A program made the position numbers and the translations under genes. The notes below the pieces were generated by a model. The model saw nothing but the letters and a program-made list of their open reading frames with translations. It was not told the DNA's origin and did not search any database. Below are positions 17,608 through 26,955 of a stretch of 64,000 bases of DNA, one piece after another; position 1 is the stretch's first letter; each line of letters begins with the position of its first letter. Source of the DNA: Boseongicola aestuarii (lineage in GTDB: Bacteria; Pseudomonadota; Alphaproteobacteria; Rhodobacterales; Rhodobacteraceae); contig NZ_FXXQ01000003.1 of assembly GCF_900184815.1 (NCBI RefSeq), forward strand, positions 1 to 64,000, in the 5' to 3' direction.

Positions 17608-19422
17608 ATGGTATTTTCAATGACGGTACGTGACGTTGCCACGTTGCTTGAAGGCAATGTGGCGGGCTCTAGATCCGCGGTGGTGCCAGACACGGTTTCG
17701 TCATTGTTTGATGTCGAATTCGATACCGTCTTGGAAATGGCGGGCGAGAGCTTGCTGAGTGGAAACACGGAAGTTCCGCCAGTTGAAATTGGCCGTGGCG
17801 GTGGACTAAATTTGAATGGAGAGGACTTACAACTCGCCAACTTCCGGGACAGGGCTGCAGCAGTAGGTGAGATCGATTTTGGACAAAAAGCTGCACCCGT
17901 CGGCATTTCGAAAGATCAGCGCCCAGTTTCTGCAATGGTGGCCCCAAACCCATCGCAGGTGCCAGCGCGCAGTGCAGAACTGCAAAGCGTCGGCTCAAAT
18001 CGAACAGGAGAGAACTTCTCCAATCGAGAGAATTCCAGGCCTCTTGAGATCAACCCCAATACGAAAGTCGACGGGCTCAAGCCACGTACTGCGACCAATG
18101 ACTCCGTAGAAGGTCCAATACGCGCCGAGGATAACTCTAAGCGACAATCGGTTCCTGAAGGCGCACGATCTGAGGACTCGCCGCAGAAAGGGAATATTGA
18201 ACCCAATCGCAAGGAAGGGTCTGCTCTCGCAGTTGCTGCGAAACCAGAGGTGCAGGGCAGGATTGAAACAACCGCCGAACCCAAGAGCGAGAAGGCAAAG
18301 CCGATCACTCCAGAACTGGTGGCGACAGCAGATAGACCGGCGCAAATCGCTCCGGCTGACGTTGCACCAGAGGCTATGTTCACAGGAGAGAAAATCCAAT
18401 CGACGCCTCCACCTGCCGAGAAGGCTGCCAGAGACACCCTGATGTCATCTTCGACCACCGAGCAGAGTGGCACTGAGAGAGCGCGCGGATTCAGCTTGCC
18501 GGAGACCGGATTGAAACCAAAAAACCGGCTCGTCCAAACGATCGCCGAAAGCGGCCCGGGCATACGGGTTTCGGTACCCGCACCAGGAATTGAGATTAGC
18601 TTTCCCAAAGGGACAAAAAACGATGTCGGGGTCTATATTCTCCCCAAGGGAAATGAAAGCGCCTTACCTCTGGCGCAGGTCCGTCAATACGGTGGCGATT
18701 CCTCGATTTCTGCCATTGCCCGTCGGTTGCCAGACGTTCCAAACCAGATACGCAGCGAGCCGCAGCAGATCGGAGAAAACGATGTTGGATCGGCAATGCG
18801 CGGCGAAAAGCCTTCGGAAGTTGAAGCTCACCCAAAGCAAAGAAACGCAGCACAGACAACGAAGTTGCTCGCGCTGCCTATGGATGTTCCCAGACATACT
18901 TTCGTGATCTTCAAAAAAGAGGATCATGGCGAATTCGGATCAATGATCGCGAAACAGGACGCGGACATCGACTTGGGCGCCGCGAAGGTTGGCCGAAGCA
19001 GCGGACTTGTGACGATGCAGCCGGAGCCGCCTCGCCCGGTTATACATCAGCTTGTCGACGCTGCGCGGACGACTACTGGCGGCACTATTGAAGTGAAACT
19101 TGCTCCAGACGAACTCGGGCGCGTGAAGCTTTCACTTACCCCGAGCGAAGCCGGGTTGTCCGTGACTATTCTTACTGAGCGCCCCGAGACATTGGACCTG
19201 ATTAGACGGAACATTGAGGCATTCGCGCAGGAACTACGACACCAAGGCCATCAAAGCTTGGCGTTCCAGTTCGGCCAAGAGGGCGGTCAGGGGCGCAATC
19301 AGCCAACACCTGAGGATCGTCCTGAAATGAATGACAAAAAAGACCATGAACATGCGTCGTACACCAAGAGCCAGCCCACGGTTCAGCCGATCTTGAATGG
19401 ACGACTAGACCTAAGGATATGA
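17608..19422 (+). CDS. fliK: Flagellar hook-length control protein FliK
   Basis: Measures hook length and switches export specificity. The 604-aa protein has a long, low-complexity polar N-terminal ruler region (about 60-480), and the C-terminal Flg_hook domain at about 480-575, recognisable from IEVKLAPDELGRVKLSL, then VTILTERPETLDLIRRN, then QELRHQG. The ATG at 17608 follows AAGG at 9 bases; an ATG at 17620 is possible. It is followed 15 bases later by flgD. Confidence 0.85.
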   Translation: MVFSMTVRDVATLLEGNVAGSRSAVVPDTVSSLFDVEFDTVLEMAGESLLSGNTEVPPVEIGRGGGLNLNGEDLQLANFRDRAAAVGEIDFGQKAAPVGISKDQRPVSAMVAPNPSQVPARSAELQSVGSNRTGENFSNRENSRPLEINPNTKVDGLKPRTATNDSVEGPIRAEDNSKRQSVPEGARSEDSPQKGNIEPNRKEGSALAVAAKPEVQGRIETTAEPKSEKAKPITPELVATADRPAQIAPADVAPEAMFTGEKIQSTPPPAEKAARDTLMSSSTTEQSGTERARGFSLPETGLKPKNRLVQTIAESGPGIRVSVPAPGIEISFPKGTKNDVGVYILPKGNESALPLAQVRQYGGDSSISAIARRLPDVPNQIRSEPQQIGENDVGSAMRGEKPSEVEAHPKQRNAAQTTKLLALPMDVPRHTFVIFKKEDHGEFGSMIAKQDADIDLGAAKVGRSSGLVTMQPEPPRPVIHQLVDAARTTTGGTIEVKLAPDELGRVKLSLTPSEAGLSVTILTERPETLDLIRRNIEAFAQELRHQGHQSLAFQFGQEGGQGRNQPTPEDRPEMNDKKDHEHASYTKSQPTVQPILNGRLDLRI

Positions 19423-19437
19423 AGGAGTTCACCTGAT

Positions 19438-20124
19438 ATGGAAATTCAGCCGCAGACAGCATCAAACGCATCGAATTCTGCATCGAGAACAGTCACCGAT
19501 CCTCAGACTCCATCTGGTTCGGCACTTTCGTCCGATTTTGAGACTTTCCTCAAAATGCTGACCACCCAAATGGAAAACCAGGATCCTCTTAATCCAATCG
19601 AGTCAGCGGATTTTGCGGTTCAACTTGCGACCTTTTCCGGGGTGGAGCAGCAGGTTCGTACCAACGATCTGCTTGCAGACATGATCGCGGGGAACGGAGC
19701 TTCTGGTCTGGGCCAATTGGCCGGCTGGGTCGGAATGGAGGCTCGCGTTACCGGGCATGCGACATTCGCAGGTGCGCCACTTACACTGGCACCAGAGCCA
19801 GATCCTGCGTCCGATTCGGCTTTTCTTATTGTGCGCGACGGCAACGGAACGAGGGTATCCAGAGAAGCTCTGCCATTGAACGCCGATACTGTATTGTGGG
19901 GTGGCGTCGGCGAAAACGGGACACCATTGGAGAGCGGCACTTACACTTTTGAATTGGAGAGCGTGAATAGCGGCCAGGTGACAAGTACAAAGCCAGTGGA
20001 GCATTATGCACTGATCCGGGAAGCCAGACTTGGCGCAGGCGGAGTCGAGATTGTCTTGGCAGGCGGTGCCATTGTCCCGTCAGCTGAGGTCCGTGCATTG
20101 AGGTCGCCAGACACACCACTCTAA
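19438..20124 (+). CDS. flgD: Flagellar hook assembly (capping) protein FlgD
   Basis: Caps the growing hook and directs FlgE assembly. The 228-aa protein has the conserved N-terminal block FLKMLTTQMENQDPLNPIES, followed by FAVQLATFSGVEQQ at about 60-73, and a C-terminal beta domain with VSGYTFTV-like strands. AGGAG precedes the ATG at 19438. The gene follows fliK in an operon and overlaps the convergent ubiB by four bases at the stops. Confidence 0.93.
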   Translation: MEIQPQTASNASNSASRTVTDPQTPSGSALSSDFETFLKMLTTQMENQDPLNPIESADFAVQLATFSGVEQQVRTNDLLADMIAGNGASGLGQLAGWVGMEARVTGHATFAGAPLTLAPEPDPASDSAFLIVRDGNGTRVSREALPLNADTVLWGGVGENGTPLESGTYTFELESVNSGQVTSTKPVEHYALIREARLGAGGVEIVLAGGAIVPSAEVRALRSPDTPL

Positions 20125-21650
20125 AGTGCGATACCGACCACCACCCCAATCGCGATCAAAGTGACGCCAGCAACACCAAGCGCACCTGTCTTGGTCCAGG
20201 AAAATGAGCTTGGCTCTTCCGGTGGCGTCTGCTGCTTGATCAATGCAGCCTCCACAATGGCGGGCAATCTTGGTCCAAAACGGCTCAGCACCCGGAGGGT
20301 GCGGCCCAGGTCGCGGATGAGCGCTTTTGGACCGATGCTTTCAGCGATATAGCTCTCGACGATCGGCCGGGAGACCGTCCAGATGTTAATGTTCGGACTA
20401 AGCGAACGGGAGACGCCTTCGACGACAACCATTGTGCGCTGAAGCAGAATGAGCTCGGTCCGCGTTTCCATCCCGAAGCGTTCTGTGACTTCAAATAGAT
20501 AGCTTAAGAGTCGCCCCATCGATATCCGGCTCGCATCCATGCCGAATATCGGTTCGCCCACCGCACGAAGCGCCCGCGCGAATTCATCAACGTCCTGGTC
20601 AGCAGGCACATAGCCCGCCTCGAAATGAACTTCGGCGACGCGGCGGTAGTCCTTCTGGATGAAGCCAAACAGAATTTCCGCGTAAACACGGCGGGTATAT
20701 TCGTCGATCCGCCCCATGATCCCGAAATCGAGGGCAACTAGGGTGCCGTCGTGTGCAACCTTGAGGTTGCCTTGGTGCATGTCGGCGTGGAAGTAGCCAT
20801 CCCGCAAGGCGTGCCGCAGGAACATCGTCAAGATGCGTTCGCCCAGAGCATTAGTGTCATGCCCTGCCGCCTTGATGGCAGCGACCTCCCCTGACGGAAA
20901 TCCGCCCACCCAAGCGAGCGTCATCACCCGTCTTGAGGACAGGAACCACTTCACCTCGGGCACAGAAAAACCCTCATCGTCTGCCGTGTTCGCCGCAAAC
21001 TCTGCTGCCGAAGCCGTTTCAAGCCGAAGGTCCAGTTCACCCATCACCACGCCTTCAAAGTGCGAGATGACATCCATCGGGCGCAGGCGGCGCGTCGAGG
21101 GCGCCAGTGCTTCGATCATACGTGCCGCGAAGTAAAAAGCGTCGATATCTCGGCGAAAAGCACGCTCGATCTTGGGTCGCAAGACTTTGACGGCAACTTC
21201 TTCGCCAGTGCTTGCGATCCGCGCCCTGTGGACCTGTGCGATCGATGCGGCAGCTACGGGTTCAGAGAAGTCGCTAAACAGCTCGTCAACGGGATGGTCC
21301 AATTCCCGCGCAACGGTCGCCTTGGCGATTTCGGTCGGAAAGGGCGGCAACTTGTCCTGCAAGACGCGGAGTTGCAGCGCCAGTTCGTCGCCAACCACGT
21401 CGGGTCTTGTTGAAAGGATCTGGCCAAATTTGATGTATGCGGGTCCAAGCGCCGTCAGAGCGCGCGTCGCTGGTGGCTGATTGGGATCGCCCTTGTAACC
21501 AAGCCATTTGAAGGGCCAACCCAGAATCCGCGCTGCAACCCGCAATGACGTTGGAGCGTTGAACGCTTCAAGCACGACACCCATTGCCCCGGTGCGCTCC
21601 AGAGTGGCCCCAGTTCGGATCAGGCGCAGGATATTATGCGGTCCGCGCAT
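20121..21650 (-). CDS. ubiB: UbiB, atypical kinase/ATPase of ubiquinone synthesis
   Basis: Needed for ubiquinone synthesis, probably as an ATPase that helps extract membrane-bound precursors. The 509-aa protein has the KxGQ motif (IKFGQILSTRPD), the Ala-rich loop (AAASIAQVHRA), the catalytic-loop region ADMHQGNLKV and metal-binding LDFGIMG, and ends in two hydrophobic helices at about 475-509. It starts directly after ubiE (TAA then ATG), so the two are co-transcribed. Confidence 0.95.
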   Translation of the reverse strand: MRGPHNILRLIRTGATLERTGAMGVVLEAFNAPTSLRVAARILGWPFKWLGYKGDPNQPPATRALTALGPAYIKFGQILSTRPDVVGDELALQLRVLQDKLPPFPTEIAKATVARELDHPVDELFSDFSEPVAAASIAQVHRARIASTGEEVAVKVLRPKIERAFRRDIDAFYFAARMIEALAPSTRRLRPMDVISHFEGVVMGELDLRLETASAAEFAANTADDEGFSVPEVKWFLSSRRVMTLAWVGGFPSGEVAAIKAAGHDTNALGERILTMFLRHALRDGYFHADMHQGNLKVAHDGTLVALDFGIMGRIDEYTRRVYAEILFGFIQKDYRRVAEVHFEAGYVPADQDVDEFARALRAVGEPIFGMDASRISMGRLLSYLFEVTERFGMETRTELILLQRTMVVVEGVSRSLSPNINIWTVSRPIVESYIAESIGPKALIRDLGRTLRVLSRFGPRLPAIVEAALIKQQTPPEEPSSFSWTKTGALGVAGVTLIAIGVVVGIAL

Positions 21651-22406
21651 TTAGATTTTCCAACCCGAATGGAGAGCGGCTATTCCCATCGAAAGATTGC
21701 GGTATTTGACCTGCTCGAAACCTGCCGTGGAAATCATGTTCGCAAATTTATCTTGATCCGGGAAATTGCGGATCGATTCCACGAGGTATTGATAGCTATC
21801 GCGGTCATTGGCGATCAGTTCTCCCATCCGTGGGATGACATTGAATGAATAGAGATCGTAAAGTTTCTGCATGCCGTCGACAGGCAACTGCGAGAACTCC
21901 AGAACCATGAGGCGTCCGCCGGGGCGCAACACACGATAAGCTTCGGTGAGGGCGTCTTCGATGCGTGTTACATTTCGGATGCCAAATGAAATTGTGTAGA
22001 TATCGAAAGTATTATCTTCGAACGGCAACGCCATCGCGTCCCCGGTAACCCAGTCAAGCTGCGAAGAAAGTTCTTCGGCTTCGGCCCGTTTGCGACCCTC
22101 TTTCAGCATTGATTCCGTCAGGTCCAAAACCACTGCTTCGGCCCTTTCTGCGCGTTTGAGGAAGCGGAATGAGATATCGCCTGTGCCTCCTGCCACATCC
22201 AACAGTCGCTGGCCTGCCCTTGGTGCCAGCCAGTCCATCAACGCTTCTTTCCAAAGACGGTGGATACCGACTGACATCACGTCGTTCATGACGTCGTATC
22301 TTGAGGCCACGTTTGTAAATACACCGTGCACCAACCCGGCCTTTTCATCTTCCCGAACATTGCGGGCGCCGAAGTGGGTTCTCTTTTCGGTGCTGTTTTC
22401 TGTCAT
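21651..22406 (-). CDS. ubiE: Ubiquinone/menaquinone C-methyltransferase UbiE
   Basis: SAM-dependent C-methylation of the demethoxy-quinol intermediate. From the ATG at 22406 the protein has 251 aa with the start region THFGARNV, then [22 protein letters not shown], the SAM-binding [18 protein letters not shown] and the [15 protein letters not shown] block. The frame is open further upstream but that part is not like the family. It is divergent from mutM. Confidence 0.96.
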   Translation of the reverse strand: MTENSTEKRTHFGARNVREDEKAGLVHGVFTNVASRYDVMNDVMSVGIHRLWKEALMDWLAPRAGQRLLDVAGGTGDISFRFLKRAERAEAVVLDLTESMLKEGRKRAEAEELSSQLDWVTGDAMALPFEDNTFDIYTISFGIRNVTRIEDALTEAYRVLRPGGRLMVLEFSQLPVDGMQKLYDLYSFNVIPRMGELIANDRDSYQYLVESIRNFPDQDKFANMISTAGFEQVKYRNLSMGIAALHSGWKI

Positions 22407-22614
22407 GATCGTTTGTCCGCTTGCTTCCCACTTCCGATATAGCGTGATGGCGAAAGACACAAACGCGTTGAATAGACGCGGAAGCACTGTGTGGCCGCTC
22501 TGTATGTAAAAGTTCTCTCGGTATCTGGTTGTCCTTTGCTTCGTCTTTGGCGAAAAGTCCTTAATCCATCGGCCTATTCGTTGCCGATCCTGAACAGAAA
22601 GACGGTCGGGCTTT

Positions 22615-23466
22615 ATGCCGGAGTTGCCTGAAGTTGAAACGGTCAGAAATGGTTTGCTGCCCGTCATGGAAGGGCAGGTGATCCGACATGCGGACGTGCG
22701 CAGACCGGATTTGCGCTGGCCTTTCCCCGAGAGGATGTCTGAACGCTTGTCAGGCAAGCGGGTTTCGGCGCTTCGCCGACGCTCCAAATACATCATCTTG
22801 GATCTATCCAGCGAGGAGTCACTGATTATTCATCTGGGGATGTCAGGACGCATTCTAATTTCCGAAGCACCCTTGGGTTCCTTTCATCACGCCCAACCTG
22901 CGCCGGAAAAGCATGACCATGTGATATTCGAAATGCAAAGCGGTTCGCGGGTCGTTTTCAATGACGCTCGGCGCTTTGGGGCGATGGATTTGATTGCAAC
23001 CTCAAATCTGGAATCCCACTGGCTGCTGAAAGATATCGGCCCCGAGCCACTTGGGAACGCGTTTAGTGAGTCCTATCTTCAGGACCGTCTGCGCGGACGC
23101 AGTATGCCGATGAAGACTGCCCTTCTTGATCAGAAAATCGTAGCGGGCCTTGGAAACATATATGTTTGCGAGGCGCTCAATCGGGCGGGGATTTCGCCTC
23201 GTCGGAAGGCCGGAAATGTTTCTCGCGCAGGTATTGCCCGTCTTGTCCCGATCATTCGCGATGTCTTGAACGAGGCGATCTCTGCCGGCGGGTCATCGCT
23301 TCGCGACTACAGGCAAACCGATGGGGAGCTTGGTTATTTTCAGCACACTTTCCGCGCATATGATCGGGAGGGCGAACCCTGTCGAACGCCTGACTGCGGC
23401 GGGAAAATTCTGCGAATCGTGCAGTCCGGGCGGTCGACCTACTACTGCGGGCATTGCCAAAGATAG
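22615..23466 (+). CDS. mutM: Formamidopyrimidine-DNA glycosylase MutM
   Basis: Removes 8-oxoguanine and related lesions and nicks the abasic site. The 283-aa protein starts [11 protein letters not shown], giving the catalytic Pro and Glu after Met removal; it contains the H2TH region ([16 protein letters not shown]) and a C-terminal zinc finger with Cys pairs in CRTPDC and CGHC. The length is normal. The gap to ubiE (22407-22614) holds the divergent promoters, none clearly visible. Confidence 0.96.
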   Translation: MPELPEVETVRNGLLPVMEGQVIRHADVRRPDLRWPFPERMSERLSGKRVSALRRRSKYIILDLSSEESLIIHLGMSGRILISEAPLGSFHHAQPAPEKHDHVIFEMQSGSRVVFNDARRFGAMDLIATSNLESHWLLKDIGPEPLGNAFSESYLQDRLRGRSMPMKTALLDQKIVAGLGNIYVCEALNRAGISPRRKAGNVSRAGIARLVPIIRDVLNEAISAGGSSLRDYRQTDGELGYFQHTFRAYDREGEPCRTPDCGGKILRIVQSGRSTYYCGHCQR

Positions 23467-23529
23467 CTTGATCCCAAGAAATTGAGTGTTAAGCCTTTTG
23501 AACGTCTGAAGTGGCCACAGCGGGGTTCC

Positions 23530-24306
23530 ATGGCTTACAATACGATAATCGTTGAAGTCGAAGATCAAATCGCAACCGTTCGCCTCAACCGGCCGGACGC
23601 GCTGAATGCGTTGAACGCTGAGCTTCTTTCCGAGCTTGCACAGGCTGTTGCTGAACTTGAAGCGGATGCCAGGGTCAGATGCACAATTCTTACCGGTTCT
23701 GAGAAGTCGTTTGCCGCCGGCGCTGACATTACCGAAATGGCCGACCTGAACTTCGTTGATGTTTTCTCGACTGACTATCTTGCAGCGGACGCCGAGGCGA
23801 TCATGCGATGCCGTAAGCCGATCATCGCAGCCGTTTCAGGGTATGCTTTGGGCGGTGGCTGCGAGTTGGCGATGATGTGCGACTTCATCCTTGCCTCGGA
23901 AACTGCAAAATTCGGACAGCCCGAGATCAATCTGGGGGTTGTCGCAGGTTTGGGAGGCTCGCAGCGTCTGACGCGCTTTGTTGGCAAATCAAAAGCCATG
24001 GAAATGCACCTGACGGGCCGTTTCATGGACGCAGAAGAAGCAGAGCGTTCGGGACTGGTCAGTCGCGTCGTCCCCGTAAAGAAGCTTATGGAAGAAGCGC
24101 AGGCAGCAGCGCGAAAGATAGCCGAAAAATCGGCGCTTGCGACCATGGTCGTGAAAGAAGCGGTCAATAGAAGTTACGAGACGACACTGCGTGAAGGTTT
24201 GCTTTTTGAACGGCGCGCGTTCCATTCCCTGTTCGCGACTGAGGATCAGACCGAAGGCATGACTGCGTTCAAAGAAAAGCGTGAAGCGCAGTTCCGCGAT
24301 AAGTAG
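23530..24306 (+). CDS. Enoyl-CoA hydratase
   Basis: Hydrates 2-enoyl-CoA in fatty-acid or amino-acid breakdown. The 258-aa crotonase-fold protein has the oxyanion-hole segment FAAGADI at about 65-71 and the catalytic region [14 protein letters not shown] at about 107-120, and the second glutamate in [16 protein letters not shown]. The ATG at 23530 gives the normal N-terminus ([22 protein letters not shown]). It lies 63 bases after mutM. The exact substrate is unknown. Confidence 0.92.
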   Translation: MAYNTIIVEVEDQIATVRLNRPDALNALNAELLSELAQAVAELEADARVRCTILTGSEKSFAAGADITEMADLNFVDVFSTDYLAADAEAIMRCRKPIIAAVSGYALGGGCELAMMCDFILASETAKFGQPEINLGVVAGLGGSQRLTRFVGKSKAMEMHLTGRFMDAEEAERSGLVSRVVPVKKLMEEAQAAARKIAEKSALATMVVKEAVNRSYETTLREGLLFERRAFHSLFATEDQTEGMTAFKEKREAQFRDK

Positions 24307-24470
24307 CGCTTTTTCGAGCGAGGGGACTTCCCTTTGCGGTACGAATCCCCTAAATGCCGTTCCACATGCGCGTGAGGCCCGCTTCGGCCAGAAGAATCCG
24401 GTTGGTGAAAACCCGGAGTTGGGCTCTTGCGCAGATATTTTGTTTCAGGCCCGACGAAAGGGAAATCACC

Positions 24471-24734
24471 ATGGCGAATTCGCCCCAGTCCAAAAAACGC
24501 GCACGTCAGAATGAGCGCCGTTTTGCTGTGAATAAAGCGCGTCGTTCGCGCATCCGCACACACCTCCGCAAAGTTGAAGAAGCAATTGCGTCCGGCGACA
24601 AGGATGCGGCGACCGCCGCTCTTCGTGTTGCACAGCCCGAGTTGATGCGTGGCGTCACTAAAGGCGTTTACCACAAAAATACAGCAGCACGGAAAATGTC
24701 GCGACTTTCTTCACGGGTCAAAGCCCTTAGCTGA
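24471..24734 (+). CDS. rpsT: 30S ribosomal protein S20
   Basis: Binds 16S rRNA in the small subunit. The 87-aa, highly basic helical protein begins [17 protein letters not shown] and ends [10 protein letters not shown], the standard S20 pattern with [13 protein letters not shown] and [17 protein letters not shown] precedes the ATG at 24471. The position just upstream of dnaA is common in this group. A strong terminator follows. Confidence 0.96.
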   Translation: MANSPQSKKRARQNERRFAVNKARRSRIRTHLRKVEEAIASGDKDAATAALRVAQPELMRGVTKGVYHKNTAARKMSRLSSRVKALS

Positions 24735-24754
24735 ACCCCTGCAAAAATTTTTTT

Positions 24755-24780
24755 AACGCGTCCATTTTGGGCGCGTTTTC
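24755..24780 (+). terminator. Rho-independent terminator after rpsT
   Basis: AACGCGTCC at 24755-24763 pairs with GGGCGCGTT at 24769-24777 (one G-U pair), with a 5-base loop, followed by TTTTC. A T-rich run also precedes it. Confidence 0.8.
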
Positions 24781-24945
24781 TGTTAACTGATTGACCTGAT
24801 AAGAATCTCTCCTGGACATTTTTGTCACCGGCCCGAGATTCGCTTTGGCAATAAATGAGTCAAGCGCAAAGGTCTATTGCGGGAGCCCTCAACAGCAGCC
24901 TAATTTGCTCATGCGATTCACATCGTCCTTGGGGGGACATGGTCA

Positions 24946-25395
24946 ATGAGCGGGGCATCTGGTCCACCCGTCGGAGAGGTATCTCCTGGCGAGGCATGGC
25001 GGATTTTGGAGGAGAATTCCTCTGCTATGCTGATTGACGTCAGAACTCGCGCCGAATGGGGATTTGTCGGCGTTCCTGATCTTTCGGAAGTCGGTCAATC
25101 GGCGGTATTCGTCGAATGGGCCAGCTTTCCGAACATGTCTGCTAACCCGCAGTTCGTGGCTGAGGTGATGGAAGCAATCGGGGATAATACTCCGAACATG
25201 CTTCTGTTCATTTGTCGGTCCGGTGCGCGTTCCTTTCGGGCTGCCACGACAATCGCCGAGCATTTCAAGCGAGTTGAAGTGCAGGCGCAATGTCTGAACG
25301 TAGCTGAAGGCTTTGAGGGCGATCTGGATCCACAGGGACACCGGGGCGGCCACAATGGATGGAAGGCCCGGGGGCTGGCTTGGCGCCAGTCTTAA
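24946..25395 (+). CDS. Rhodanese-like domain protein
   Basis: A 149-aa single-domain rhodanese; these carry a persulfide on an active-site cysteine and transfer sulfur. Visible are the domain start (VSPGEAWRILEE), LIDVRTRAEW, and the active-site loop CRSGARS at about residues 90-96. No signal peptide. It precedes dnaA by 30 bases on the same strand, so dnaA may be read partly from its promoter. The ATG at 24946 follows GGGGGGA. The partner or pathway is unknown. Confidence 0.88.
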   Translation: MSGASGPPVGEVSPGEAWRILEENSSAMLIDVRTRAEWGFVGVPDLSEVGQSAVFVEWASFPNMSANPQFVAEVMEAIGDNTPNMLLFICRSGARSFRAATTIAEHFKRVEVQAQCLNVAEGFEGDLDPQGHRGGHNGWKARGLAWRQS

Positions 25396-25425
25396 AAGAA
25401 ACGCGAGCACCACGGGTCGTAAAAA

Positions 25426-26775
25426 ATGACAGAAGAAACTTGGGGTAACATCCGCAACGAACTGCTGAAGTCCGTCGGCAAGAATAACTATAGCAACTGG
25501 ATTGAACCTCTCGAATTCTTCGAACTTGAAGATGGTGTTGCGACGTTTTTGGTTCCGACCCAATTCATGGGGAACTGGGTTTCCCGCAATTTCGGCGAGC
25601 AAATTCTTCGAGAACTGTCGAACGCTGGCGAGAGCGTTTCACGGGTGGCTTTTTCGGTTCCCCAGCGCCCGCTTGCGACGAAGCCGAAAGCTGTGACCAA
25701 GCCTGCTTTGCCCGAAGTAAACGACAGTCGCGATCTGCCCGGCGCGCCTCTGGATGCACGTTTTACCTTTGACAGCTTTGTCGTGGGCAAGCCGAATGAA
25801 CTTGCCCATGCAGCCGCGCGCCGTGTTGCGGAAGGTGGCCCTGTTACTTTCAATCCATTGTTTCTTTATGGCGGGGTGGGTCTGGGCAAGACTCACCTGA
25901 TGCACTCGATTGCGTGGGAGCTTCAGCGACGTGAAAAAGGGTTGCGTATCGTATATCTGTCTGCCGAACAGTTTATGTATCGCTTCGTGCAAGCGCTTCG
26001 CGATAAGGACATGATCGCGTTCAAGCAGCTCTTCCGATCTGTGGACGTCTTGATGATTGATGACGTCCAGTTCATTGCCGGGAAGGATGCGACGCAGGAA
26101 GAATTCTTTCATACTTTCAACGCTCTGGTAGATCAGGGAAAGCAGATTATCGTGTCCTCGGATCGTGCGCCCACGGAGATCACAGGAATCGAGGATCGTA
26201 TCGTCAGCCGCCTACAGTCTGGTCTGGTCGTCGATTTGCATCCGACAAACTACGAATTGCGCCTTGGGATACTTCAGCAAAAAGTCGAAAAGTATTCCGA
26301 ACAGTTCCCAAATCTTGAAATTGCTGACGGCGTGCTCGAATTCCTGGCTCACCGCATTTCAACAAATGTCCGCGTGCTTGAAGGCGCGATGATGCGCCTC
26401 TTCGCCTTTGGGTCGTTGGTCGGGCGTGAGGTGACTCTGGAGTTGGCGCAGGATTGCCTCTCCGACATCTTGCGGCACTCGGATCGGAAGATCACGGTTG
26501 AAGAGATTCAGCGCAAAGTAAGCGATCATTACAACATCCGCCTGAGTGATTTGATAGGACCAAAGCGGGTGCGCACCTTTGCACGCCCCCGTCAGGTGGC
26601 CATGTATCTTGCAAAGACGATGACGAGCAGGTCCTTGCCAGAAATCGGTCGTAGGTTTGGTGGACGCGATCACACCACGATCATGCATGGCGTTCGCAAG
26701 ATTGAAGAGCTGAAGCAACAGGATAGCCAAATAGCGGATGACTTGGAGCTTTTGCGCAGATCGCTTGAAGCCTGA
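25426..26775 (+). CDS. dnaA: Chromosomal replication initiator DnaA
   Basis: Binds DnaA boxes and opens the origin. The 449-aa protein has domain I (about 1-85), a short linker, an AAA+ domain with Walker A GGVGLGKTHLMH at about 146-157 and Walker B VLMIDDVQFI, and the C-terminal box-binding helix-turn-helix with the signature GGRDHTTIMHGVRKIE. The length is typical. I found no cluster of consensus DnaA boxes in the gaps around it. Confidence 0.98.
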   Translation: MTEETWGNIRNELLKSVGKNNYSNWIEPLEFFELEDGVATFLVPTQFMGNWVSRNFGEQILRELSNAGESVSRVAFSVPQRPLATKPKAVTKPALPEVNDSRDLPGAPLDARFTFDSFVVGKPNELAHAAARRVAEGGPVTFNPLFLYGGVGLGKTHLMHSIAWELQRREKGLRIVYLSAEQFMYRFVQALRDKDMIAFKQLFRSVDVLMIDDVQFIAGKDATQEEFFHTFNALVDQGKQIIVSSDRAPTEITGIEDRIVSRLQSGLVVDLHPTNYELRLGILQQKVEKYSEQFPNLEIADGVLEFLAHRISTNVRVLEGAMMRLFAFGSLVGREVTLELAQDCLSDILRHSDRKITVEEIQRKVSDHYNIRLSDLIGPKRVRTFARPRQVAMYLAKTMTSRSLPEIGRRFGGRDHTTIMHGVRKIEELKQQDSQIADDLELLRRSLEA

Positions 26776-26794
26776 TCGCGAAGGGCACGCTGTT

Positions 26795-26846
26795 CCCGCC
26801 GCCCGCGGGGCAGCTCCCCTAAGATATTTCTTCGAAAAAGAAGTAG
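26795..26846 (+). repeat. 3'-end intergenic element copy 1 (dnaA-dnaN gap)
   Basis: A GC-rich hairpin (CCCGC at 26795-26799 with GCGGG at 26805-26809), then CTCCCC, then GATATTTC, then GAAAAAGAAG. The same order recurs after gyrB and after the DNA ligase gene. It may act as a terminator or RNA-processing site. Confidence 0.45.
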
Positions 26847-26850
26847 ATGT

Positions 26851-26878
26851 TTGCCTTGACCCTTGCGCGACAAGGCAA
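26851..26878. repeat. Inverted repeat upstream of dnaN
   Basis: TTGCCTTG at 26851-26858 and CAAGGCAA at 26871-26878 form a perfect 8-bp dyad with a 12-base spacer, about 80 bases before the dnaN start. It may be an operator or a weak RNA stem; no U-run follows. Confidence 0.4.
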
Positions 26879-26955
26879 GAAAGTCTCGTAAATTCCATTG
26901 CGTAGGCCGGAAAAACCGATAGGTTAACCGTCCGGCATCTTTGGGGAGCGTGGAC

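Noticed and set aside
17496-17609. flgJ starting at 17609, overlapping the fliK start codon
   Set aside because: The ATG at 17495 has a much better ribosome site and gives the usual size of about 95 aa; the extra residues are not FlgJ-like.
22407-22796. N-terminal extension of UbiE
   Set aside because: The extension crosses the divergent promoter gap and the mutM start; UbiE proteins begin near the chosen ATG.
24735-24945. Replication origin between rpsT and dnaA
   Set aside because: No cluster of consensus DnaA boxes or AT-rich unwinding stretch was seen here or in the dnaA-dnaN and recF-gyrB gaps; only a weak half match near 24915. GC skew could not be computed.
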